A DNA stretch of 64,000 bases. Origin: Sipunculus nudus. Lineage: Eukaryota; Annelida; Sipuncula; Golfingiida; Sipunculidae. The notes under the pieces are model-generated. The model was not told where the DNA came from and ran no database searches. It was given only the letters and a program-made list of their open reading frames with translations. Positions 45,421 through 64,000 of this stretch are shown piece by piece. Position numbers and translations under genes: made by a program. Numbering within the stretch: position 1 is the first letter of the stretch; each line of letters starts with the position of its first letter. The stretch lies in the NCBI GenBank assembly GCA_026874595.1, contig CM049306.1, positions 74,957,642 to 75,021,641 of the forward strand. Reading direction: 5' to 3'.

Positions 45421-46554
45421 TTACTGGAACCCAGCACCTTCTCTAGTACTCTTCCTAATGTTAGGTTGACTATCGTCCTCAACTTGGTTATCATCTACAG
45501 GTTCAGAACCTACACCAACTGAAGACGGATATTCCAAAAAGTATTCATCATCGCTGAGATCACTATCTGATGAGAGTTGATCTGCAATTCTAGGTTGCTC
45601 ATACTCTGGTTTATCTTGAGTACCTTGTATCACCCGCTGTAAACACTTCTTTAGTTCCTCTCTATTAACCCATTTCTTGTCACATAATCCTCCTTCCTCA
45701 ACAATTTGGTAAACATCTCTATCTTCCATCTTGTCAATAACTTTGTGAACTTCCGGTCTGTAACAGTCCTGTATCTTATGCCTTCCATGGAAACCTCTCT
45801 TTCTCAAATACACCTGGTCTCCTATGTGAAGTGTCATGTCAGATGCAGACTTATCATAGAGTGCCTTCCGCTTATGGAACTTTCCCTCAGACTTCTGTTG
45901 AGCCAATCTGTACTTTTCCTTAAGTCTCTCCTTGTGGCAAGCCAACCAATCATCGAGATCTGTGTTGATATCAGGCAACTCCTTACTTGGTAATAAATAC
46001 ATATCTGCAGGTATCCTTGCCGGACGTCCATACACAAGCTCATATGGAGATATACCTGTCGAACCATGAGGCGTCGTGTTATACACAAAGGTTATTTCAG
46101 CAAGGTGATCAGCCCATCTTGACTTCTTATCTAGAGATAGGGTCCTCAACAGATCATGCATGGTACGATTATACCGTTCAACCTGCCCATTAGCCTGTGG
46201 TCTGTATGGTGTTGTTCTTGATCGTTCTACCCCATACCACTTGCAAAGCTCCTTCACGACTCTGGCTTCAAAGTCGCGACCTTGATCTGAATGAATCCTT
46301 TTCGGCGGTCCATATCTAAAAAAACATTCCTTGATTAGGGCTCGTGCAACTGTTATAGCCTTTTGATATTGCAGGGCACCGCAACAGTCCATTTGCTGAA
46401 AATGTCTGTGATAACCAAAACTTTCTCGGTCCCATCCTTGCTTTGCTCTAAGACGGTGAAATTTATTGCAGCCACTTCGAAAGGGTGTCTCGCAGTAATT
46501 GTTCCCAAAGGGGACTTCACTCTTGTGCTCTTCGCCGAAGCACATCTCTCGCAC
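45421..46554 (-). pseudogene. Integrase core and C-terminal part (frame 2)
   Basis: Contains IHSDQGRDFEA with the second catalytic Asp, then TPYRPQANGQVERYNRT with the catalytic Glu, STGISPYELVYGRPARIP, and a C-terminal GPY/F-like region (VYLRKRGFHGRHKIQDCYRP). About 377 codons are open, but the first 60 or so are out of the true frame. The real join with the upstream integrase part is a frameshift near 46370. Tail is acidic and low-complexity. Confidence 0.85.
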
Positions 46555-46790
46555 TGCTCAACATGCTGTCCCATCTCCTGATGCATACGTGGCCAGTAGC
46601 ATCGACTTCTTATGAGCGCCTCTGTCCTCTCTGCACCTTGTTGGCCATGGGAGTCATGGTAACCGAGTAGAACCTTTGATTTGAAAACCTCTGGAAGGAC
46701 CAGTTGGTCTGTTAGGCCACCCATAGGATCCTGGATCTGCCTGTACAGTATACCTTCCTTGTTGATTAACCTCGGCCATTGCTTCCACAA
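46353..46790 (-). pseudogene. Integrase zinc-binding domain and first catalytic Asp (frame 1)
   Basis: HHCC-type motif: GYHDSHGQQGAERTEALI, CYWPRM, then CERCASAK. Followed by VLVITDIFSKWTVAVP carrying the first Asp of the DDE triad. The frame ends at 46353 after a shift near 46370, so the triad is divided between two frames. Confidence 0.85.
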
Positions 46791-46835
46791 TATCTTAACA
46801 AGATTAGAGTCCTGTTTCCTGGCCTTTGAATATGA

Positions 46836-47156
46836 CTAAACACCTTTCTTCACCGCTGTATGGACTTCCTCTATCACTGCATCAGCATCCTGTAACTTAA
46901 TGAGGTCATCAGTCGTTAATCCTGGTAGAGTCATAACTTGAGGTATCATACTTGAAGGGGTAACGTTCACATCCAGTGCCTCATAAAGGGCTTCTTGCAT
47001 GACCTTTCCTGGCAAACTAGTTGTCTCACTAGCAGAAGCCAATATTCCTGCTACATTAGCCTCATCAAGCTGATCCTGTATCCTGTGCTCATGCATTGAG
47101 AGGGCATCCGCGTTCATGTTTGTTTTATCTGGGCGGTACTGGATAGAAAAAATCAA
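46836..47156 (-). pseudogene. RNase H tail and connection to integrase
   Basis: Begins IQYRPDKTNMNADALS, the conserved NADALSR-type end of the RNase H region, then a poorly conserved linker. Out of frame with the RNase H core upstream. Ends in a stop at 46836, while the integrase part follows in the same frame. Confidence 0.75.
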
Positions 47157-47175
47157 AATTGGTGAGATCAGAAGC

Positions 47176-47616
47176 CTACCTCTGCTCGGTAGCTGGCAGT
47201 TTTGTTTTGGTCATAAGATACCGCAATGGATTATTACCAGTATACCCAATACATTTCGACATGTACAGGTAGTCTCTAAATTTCTCTGTCATCGCCCACC
47301 GCAGTGCCAGTAGCTCAATTTTCTTGGCGTTATAGGCCTCAAAATTCCGTTTACTCCCTCGTAGGCCCTGACTTGCATATGCAATCACCTTTAGTTTGCC
47401 ATTCTGCACTTGGCTCAATACTGCGCCTAACCCATGGTAAGAGGTATCAACTTCAAGCACGAACGGAAGCGGGAAATTAGCGTAACCCAGTAATGGGGCA
47501 CTGGTCAGTTTCTCCTTCAGGATGTCGAATGCATCCTGGTGTTCAAATCTACATGTCTCTAAGTGACAAGGCTTTCTGCCTTCTCCTGCCTCCAACCATC
47601 CCAACAGCTTGACCAA
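47176..47616 (-). pseudogene. RNase H domain, catalytic Asp changed
   Basis: FVLEVDTSYHGLGAVLSQ holds the first Asp. KKIELLALRWAMTEKFRDYL holds the Glu. The motif usually TDNNPL reads TGNNPL, an Asp-to-Gly change at a conserved active-site position. A frameshift near 47600 separates it from RT. Confidence 0.85.
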
Positions 47617-48523
47617 CTAGCGCATGTAATGGTGCGGAGATAGCAAAATACCTGGGCACAAACCTCCTGTAATACCCAGTAAAACCCAAGAACCTTCTCA
47701 GTTCTCTCAAAGTTTCTGGTTTTTGCCACTCTTTGAACAATTTAACCTTGTCAGGGTCTGTAATAACCCCCTGCGCTGAAATAATATGCCCCGGGAATTT
47801 AACCTCCTGCTGAAGGAATCTACACTTCTCTGGTTGCAACTTCAAGTTGTGGGCCTCAAGCTTGTTCACCTGACCAAGTTTCTCTATGTGCTCTTCTATT
47901 GTAGACGAGAATACCACCACATCATCGAGGTAAACCATTAAATCTTGGAGGATGTTCTCACGAAATAGAGTCGTCATTAAGCGCTGAAAAGTAGCTGGCG
48001 CATTGGTCAGGCGATACCGCATCCGGACGTATTCGTACAGACCTAGCGGTGTCGTAAAAGCTGTCTCTGGACGATCCTCCTCTGCCACCGATACCTGGTG
48101 ATATGCAGAGGCAAGGTCTAACATACTAAAGTATTGCGCTCCTCCTCAGGCATCCAACGTTTCCTCAATCCTGGGAATCGGGAATACGTCTCTCTTTATC
48201 TTTTGATTAAGCTGCCTGTAATCTATGCACATTCTTATCTTTCCGTTGGGTTCCATCACAACGACAATTGGAGATGAGTAGTTTGAACTGCTTTCCCTGA
48301 TGATACCTTTCTTGCACAAATCTGCAAGATGATCTCTTACCTATGGCCAAAGTTGTGGAGGCAGTCTTCGATATGGCTGCTGTATCGGATCATCATCCAC
48401 TGTTCTAATATGATGCTTGACAAGATCAGTCTGTCCTAGTTCTTCATCCGAAGTTGCAAATACACCAACATGTTTTTGGAACAACTCTGACAATTCTCTC
48501 CTCTGCTGTGTTGTCAGCGACAC
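47549..48523 (-). pseudogene. Reverse transcriptase, two in-frame stops
   Basis: One continuous frame with stops at about 48341 (TAG after LPPQLWP) and about 48156 (TGA after ETLDA). Recognisable RT blocks: VVVMEPNGKIRMCIDYRQLN, MLDLASAYHQV (first catalytic Asp), TNAPATFQRLM, YLDDVVVF (catalytic YLDD) and FLGFTGYYRRFV. The usual FGL before TNAP reads YRL here. Confidence 0.88.
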
Positions 48524-48637
48524 ATGACTCAGATCAATTCCGCAACCCTGATACTCCCTGGCAACCCATGAGCGAGTGGTTCAACCAGAGATGCAGCCCC
48601 ACAACGTGGTTCAGGCACAATGACAATACATTTACTT

Positions 48638-49657
48638 TTAGGCGGGATCACTTTCATTCTGGCCTGCAACTCTCACAAAACCCGAATTCTTTATGTCATC
48701 TGACTGAGAAGCTTCTTGTGGCCCTTCAGTCAAAAGTCCTTTAAATATGGGAACCATAGCCAACAAATTGGTCCCCACAATTCCGGGCACTTCACGCTTT
48801 TTACACACGGTCTCCGGTGTTGACCGTACAATCAACACACCAACTCCATTAACTTTGACATCGCTTATCTCAACATCAATGTGTGCAACACCTAGGTATG
48901 GAACCTCAAGGCCATTCGCTGCTGTCAACTTAAGCCACTTGCCAGTCTCAAGCAGTTCCACTTGTTGGTCACCCCATAACCTGAAGAAAGTTTCTTCATC
49001 AATTGTTGTAACCATCGAACCTGAATCAAGTAAGCAGCTGACTTCCTTACCATTAAACTTGACTTTAAATAGGGATCGTCCTCCCACTGTACTCTTTGGT
49101 AAATCGTCTATCCCCTCATATGGCTTCATAACACATGTGGCCCCAGTCGTTGCATCACCAGCAGTTGGCTTTTGTCCACCATTATCTGAAATTGTTATTT
49201 TCTGGGGGCAATCCCTTTTAAAATGGCCCTCACTCCCGCAGTTGTACCACCGATTATCTCTGCGGCCCACATTCCTATAACGAAAACTTTGTGCAGCAAA
49301 ACGTGATCTACCTTCTCGATCTGATTGACCATCCATTACTGTGGGTTCCAGCCTCTGCTGTACAAGCCTCTGTTGTTTCTCGAGATGTTCCTGTTGTTTC
49401 AAAAGCTGTTTTTGTTGTTTACACAACTGCTCATGTTGCTTCTGTTGCTGCTGTAACATCCCTTTAATTAGATCAGTTACTTCAGTCAGGCCTGAATCCT
49501 TCTGGACACAGTAAACTTCTTTAGACGCAGCATACACATGACGTTCACTATCATCATCAGCCAATTTGAAAGCTTCCTCCGACACATCACGGAATGTCAA
49601 TTCAGGCTCCTCCCTGATCAGTTTAGACAACTCTCTACGCAGATGCTTGCCTCGCAC
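48638..49657 (-). pseudogene. Gag C-terminal part with zinc knuckle and aspartic protease
   Basis: In frame with the upstream gag piece. A Gln-rich coiled-coil-like stretch (QQQQKQHEQLCKQQKQLLKQ) at about residues 69-100. Zinc knuckle WYNCGSEGHFKRDC with the first Cys replaced by Trp. Protease motif CLLDSGSMVTT at about residues 208-217. Frame closes at 48638, and pol-like codons continue in another frame until about 48530. Confidence 0.85.
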
Positions 49658-49705
49658 TTTCTCTATAAAGTGATCCTGAAGGAGCTTGTCAGCATTTGGG
49701 AGTGC

Positions 49706-50140
49706 CTATGGGTCTCTGCACACAGCACGGTCTCTAAGCTCCATCAGCGAATGAGAAAAATCCCGGAGAGACTCCCTCTCCCGCTGCCGTCTACTGAATA
49801 GTGCAGAAATCAATTGTGGTGCAGTAAGCCTTTCTCCAAAAGCAGTCTCTAATATGCGAAATATTTCTTCTGGGTCCTCTCTCTGCCTAGCCTCAGCATA
49901 ACGCACCTCTTTCTTGGCCGTACCATCAAGCGCTGATAGTAGGAATTCACCTGCCGCACTGCCCTGAAGCCCTTGTGTCTCGATCATAAACCTGGCCTCT
50001 CGTACCCAGTCTTCTAATTCAATGGGATCGCCACTGTACTTTTGTAACTTACGATTACTGTATACTACCCCGGAATGAGCACCTCCAGCCACCAGCTGTT
50101 CAAGCCTTCTCCTCAAGTCATCAAGGTTTTCATTATCCAT
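49706..50140 (-). pseudogene. Gag N-terminal part, ended by amber stop
   Basis: Start ATG chosen at 50138-50140 (MDNENLDDLRRRLEQL). An upstream ATG at 50176 adds 12 residues. KYSGDPIELEDWVREARFMI and FLLSALDGTAKKEVRYAEA recall retrotransposon Gag capsid-like regions. TAG at 49706-49708 interrupts it, but the same frame stays open to the next segment (RRELSKLIREEPELTF). Confidence 0.85.
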
Positions 50141-50176
50141 TATAAACAAATGAATGCACTGTAAATACCACTTCAC

Positions 50177-51581
50177 TCAGTATAAGATCAACAGTGGCTA
50201 TATCAAACCTTTTAAATTTACAGAGCAAGCAAACAATGTTAGTTACTTAACATAGAAATATAGCAAATTCATATTTCACCTGGTGCACGGTATATCAGCT
50301 CACCAAACTCTGGTCAACTAACTCTACTACTTTAACAAAACAAGAAAGAACAGTGTGAGGAATAAACATCTTGGGCTCTAACGCCCTGAACTCAATGGCA
50401 CCAGTCTCTTGTCACAGCTTTACAATGTGATATAAATAAAAATATATGTTACCCACAAAAGGGGAAAAGGTTGATTACATGCATATCAGTATCATAGAAT
50501 CACACCATTAAGTGGCATATAAAAGACAAACCTTGTCCTTAAAATACTTAAAATATCCCTTTTACCCTGTATGTATCACAAGTCTTTTCTCAATACAATA
50601 GCATAAACAGCATCTACATTAGCAATTCAGACAATATCTCCAATCAGTATTGAACTCGACTTAGTCTCATGAATACTTTCATCACAAATAAACAAATATA
50701 TACCTTGGTGCTCCTCATATTACCCAACACCACATATCATGGATCCTCAGTTCTGTCGAACATACAGTATACTTGCCTATTACAGAGTAGTCATACCAAT
50801 AAACCATGACAAAAAAAACATGCAAATTTCAAACACAGTGCACTCGATTAAAGCAAACAGTCTACCTTTGTTCACAAAATCATTAAATACAAAAAAAATA
50901 ATATCTTGCATCTTTGCTCAGCATAACAGCAGAGAAACAAATCATATATCAATCTATGTTTATATGGAAATGCGATAATTGGTGTAACAGCCAATTAACT
51001 AAATCTCAATGGGTGATGTATCACATAAAACATGTAAACAAGAAACATTTTACTGCATATATTTCCCTACACAAAGTCTCTATAAAGTGGTCACACCAAA
51101 TAATAGGCAACAACAAATGTTCCTGGATAAAATATACCCAACTCGTTGAACTGTTCAGATTTTTTTCTCTGGGAATATCCAGTTCCATAAACTGTTGCAC
51201 TGCACACAAGTCTGTAAAAGGGAGAAGTCAGCTTCCCATTGGATTACAACATCAGCAAAAGTTCCTCAAATGGTACCGCAAACAATAGTCTTTTCAGCCC
51301 AGTTGACCACAAGCAGTAGGCCATATAACAAGTAATTATGTATAGCTCAGGTTCTCTGATAGTCCAAGCCTGTTATATTATGTCAACTGTTCACAGTCTG
51401 TAAACTCCAGCTATTACTCATGATAAACATCACTAAGAAATTTCACCAAGTCAACTCCAGTCGCGACTCTCCAGACACTCCTAGTCAGTTCATGGCAGCA
51501 CGCAATAGTCCACAGGCCCCAATCAACCACCGTTATCTAAAAAAGTTCCTCACATGAAATCCTGTCTCTCACAACAGTACC
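50177..51581 (-). other. Leader of the LTR element; no coding region seen
   Basis: About 1.4 kb between the primer site and gag. AT-rich with short random frames on both strands. Unusually long for a gypsy leader. Confidence 0.6.
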
Positions 51582-51599
51582 ACCCCACTTCTGGTAGCA
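51582..51599 (-). other. Primer binding site, tRNA-Leu-like
   Basis: Minus strand TGCTACCAGAAGTGGGGT, five bases inside the 5' LTR. About 14 of 18 positions agree with the complement of a tRNA-Leu 3' end (TGGTGTCAGAAGTGGGAT, recalled). Mismatches fall mainly at the CCA-complementary end. Confidence 0.55.
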
Positions 51600-51604
51600 A
51601 AATC

Positions 51605-52166
51605 TGTGGCCGTGTTGAGTAGAACGGGTTATCGACACTGGGGTGGTAGGACAGACAGGAGAAAGAATTTAAATCAAATAGAACTTTAATTATCCATCTT
51701 GGCTGAATACTACACACACGGTTCACTAATATCACACATTAACATCCACTAGGTAACAATAACAGAACTAAACCGTGTTAAACGGTACTAAACGGTACAA
51801 AACGGTTATAAACGGTAACAAATGGTGGCTGATATGGCGAATGGTGGGTACACCATATACAACACGCCAGTGCTGCCCTCTAGCTGCAACAATACACCTG
51901 TCCTGGCTCTGTTTATCAGCAAACACCAGTCTCATCACTAGGTTCACCACCCTAACCAAAACGTAAACTGTCTCTTTTGGCCCAAAAACCCGGCACCTTG
52001 AACTCACGTCGTGCACAAAACGAAATCACCCTCTCGGACACCCAAACGATGTCTCGGTTACCAAAACGCTAGAACAGATCGTGGAGTCAAACCTACACTA
52101 AATACTAACCGTAGTGAATGCCTAAACCATGTAACTCGTAAGTCATATCTTAATGCCTCTGCCACA
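51605..52166 (-). repeat. 5' LTR (562 bp)
   Basis: TGTGGC...GCCACA ends. Compared with the 3' LTR I count four substitutions and one single-base indel. It lies immediately upstream of the candidate first exon of FAXC copy C, but in antisense orientation. Confidence 0.92.
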
Positions 52167-52170
52167 CTTA
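52167..52170. repeat. Target site duplication (right), CTTA
   Basis: Pairs with 44583-44586. Confidence 0.85.
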
Positions 52171-52234
52171 TATAGTCAGGATAGGGGGCGATAACAGGAG
52201 TCTATTGAATGATATACTGATCATATCATAGTGT

Positions 52235-52364
52235 ACACTGTTAACCTTTTTATAAGTACAAGTAATTAACTTGTCCGAACATATATACAGCGGTCTAAAG
52301 TGTACTCTAAGGAGGAGTGTACATATCTACAGTGAACCAATACACGCATTGCTTCATTCAGAAT
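52235..52364 (+). promoter_or_regulatory. Candidate 5' non-coding exon and promoter of copy C
   Basis: TTTTTATAAG at about 52246 and the ATACACGCATTGCTTCATTC block precede a consensus donor gtaagtat at 52365. Conserved with B at 35860-35990. The LTR element starts less than 200 bases upstream. Exon start is not determinable. Confidence 0.4.
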
Positions 52365-53020
52365 GTAAGTATATATTCATTTTCTATACTATATAATTTT
52401 TGTTTAAATAACAGGAAATCTGTATATGCTTAATCTTGAGAAAGTTAATACTGACATTTTTAAGTTTTGGTAACTGTTAGCCCAGCGAATGATCGAATGT
52501 CTAATGCATAAATGTATGTGTGAAAGGACACACACACATGCATATATATATAGTGAGATTAAGTGACTCGGATATCAGATTTGTGTGCTCAATGCGAATC
52601 CATCTTTCTCACTGCATGGTCTATGCTTTTTGTTTACACAATATATGCATATGCATGTGTATGCACACACGTACACAAAAACATTTAAAAGACATACCAT
52701 TTATATAAGGGAATGTTAAACACACTTTGAAATAGCTAGATTATTATATATATAAATACAATAGTAATAATCTGACTACATAATATTAATAATAATTTAA
52801 GTCAAGGGTGGGTTTACGTTCTACTCTGCACTTTTATGGTTTGGCTTTTGTGCGGACTCGGCTTTTGTCCCAGGTGGGCTTTTGTCGGTCACTCAGTGCA
52901 ATGGTCCTACTGTTATGAGGATCCAAGGTTGTCCAGAAGATAAGTAACAAACATGGTCATTGTATGCCTTACATTTTCAGAGAAGATACCATAAAGCATC
53001 TGATAAAATCAGCAGACGAG

Positions 53021-63128
<10,108 letters not shown>

Positions 63129-64000
63129 AACCAGAAGGGCTCACCAGATCGGTCGTCCAGAGATAGTGCCATGCTTTATGCCAACTTATTATGTCTTTAT
63201 GTATAATTTCAGGGCTTCCACTGACTAATATTTTTATACAGCTTCCTATGATTTTTTTGTATTTTCCTATATTTTCCATAGTTTGCACCACAATATCCTA
63301 CATATTTTTAAAGGGACAATCGTGTTTCCAATATAACCGTTATAATTGAATGATTATTACCTTCACCTGTCATAAATGAAACATAGTTCTTTTATAGACC
63401 TATTTATATTAATGTTGCGGAGATATAAAGTACAGCCATCTAAACTATTTAAACAGACCTTTCAGTATTGCTTGGACAACTGAGGGTCATGGTAGATAAC
63501 TAAGAAAACATGATTGTACTAGGAAACTCCTATATTTATCTACTTTATGAGTCTGGTATGATCCCTGTATTATTTAATCAAGGGTTATTTCAAGAATTAT
63601 GTAAATTCGGGTAGGCATAACCTGTGCTCGTTGCCTCTTTTTTACAACATATCACATGTTACAAAAAACTCATTTCAGACAGAACGTCAAACGATGGTAT
63701 TATTTTATAAATTTTATTTGTATTTAATTCTGTGCAGATTTTAATTTTGCAATTGTCCATGTACTCTTCAATTCCAACTGGAACTGGGAGTACATGAAAA
63801 ATTGTAGAATTGGAAAAACAGATTTGTTATTGATCACAGAAATTCCTTGAAATATCTTTACAGTTTGTTGGCACATATAAATAATTATACATATCATCTG
63901 TATTTCATATTTAAATGTCACCTGATAAATGAAGTATCATGTTCATTTGATTTTTTTTACCATTGTTTTACACTATTATTTCTATTGTACTAAATATAAT
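63129..64000. other. 3' flank of copy C; no gene seen
   Basis: Aligns with the start of the A 3' flank (17018 onward), with more indels. Includes a small inverted pair around TGTACTCTTCAATTCCAACTG (63760) and CAGTTGGAATTG in unit B. By extrapolation another tip like 20.2-22.8 kb should follow beyond the window. Confidence 0.6.

Larger units (their letters stand above)
44587..52166 (-). mobile_element. Ty3/gypsy-type LTR retrotransposon, 7580 bp, defective
   Basis: Complete structure in minus orientation: 5' LTR 51605-52166, leucine-tRNA-like primer site, long leader, gag, protease, RT, RNase H, integrase, polypurine tract, 3' LTR 44587-45147. The order RT-RNase H-integrase defines Ty3/gypsy. 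No envelope or chromodomain was recognised. The LTRs differ at about five positions. The coding region is split by at least three in-frame stops and about four frameshifts. It is absent from the equivalent places in units A and B, so it inserted after duplication. It lies antisense to FAXC copy C, between upstream promoter sequence and the candidate first exon. Confidence 0.92.

Noticed and set aside
45421-45900. Envelope gene or chromodomain in the LTR element
   Set aside because: Only a GPY/F-like end and an acidic tail are visible after integrase. No room and no motif for either.
48454-49280. Plus-strand frames of 96 and 177 codons within the LTR element
   Set aside because: Antisense shadows of gag and pol.

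Overview
This is eukaryotic, AT-rich, repeat-dense nuclear DNA with split genes and canonical GT-AG introns. It has no bacterial operons, ribosome binding sites or RNA genes that I can see. I read it as a marine invertebrate, most likely a bivalve mollusc. That is an inference from the FAXC-family gene structure, the many TTCGCGAA-type interspersed repeats, the 'gacctttgacctcaaaatc' type repeats and the retroelement types. It is not proven by any single marker.

The window is built from one gene-sized unit of about 18-19 kb, repeated in alternating orientation. Each unit carries one six-exon gene of the Failed axon connections homolog (FAXC) family, a glutathione-S-transferase/metaxin-like fold with an N-terminal membrane segment. 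From left to right: palindrome P (1-5846); FAXC copy A on + (7520-17017), which is a pseudogene; a transposon-rich tip (about 20.2-22.8 kb); FAXC copy B on - (26472-35501), intact; palindrome P' (37440-43292); an LTR retrotransposon (44587-52166, - strand, defective); FAXC copy C on + (53021-63128), intact. A and B converge on an inverted-repeat tip centred near 21.5 kb. B and C diverge from an inverted-repeat centre near 40.4 kb. P and P' are direct copies 37.44 kb apart and look more than 99% identical by eye, although the flanking units are clearly diverged.

The arms of P and P' each hold a stop-containing fossil of the last FAXC exon, so FAXC-bearing DNA was folded into this structure at least once before the present copies formed. 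Copy A has an amber-free but fatal TGA in exon 5, a one-base loss at the exon 1 donor, and a deletion of about 560 bp that removes the candidate first exon and promoter. B and C have uninterrupted reading frames (286 and 284 residues from the first in-frame ATG).

Mobile DNA records the history of the copies. A GGCC-ended MITE is shared by A and C but absent from B. A LINE remnant flanked by direct repeats is present in B and C but collapsed in A. The LTR element is only in C. A 75-bp minisatellite has expanded to about 15 units only in C. The LTR element (7580 bp; LTRs 561/562 bp; TSD CTTA) inserted antisense to C about 200 bp upstream of its candidate first-exon splice donor. Its gag-pol is broken by several stops and frameshifts.
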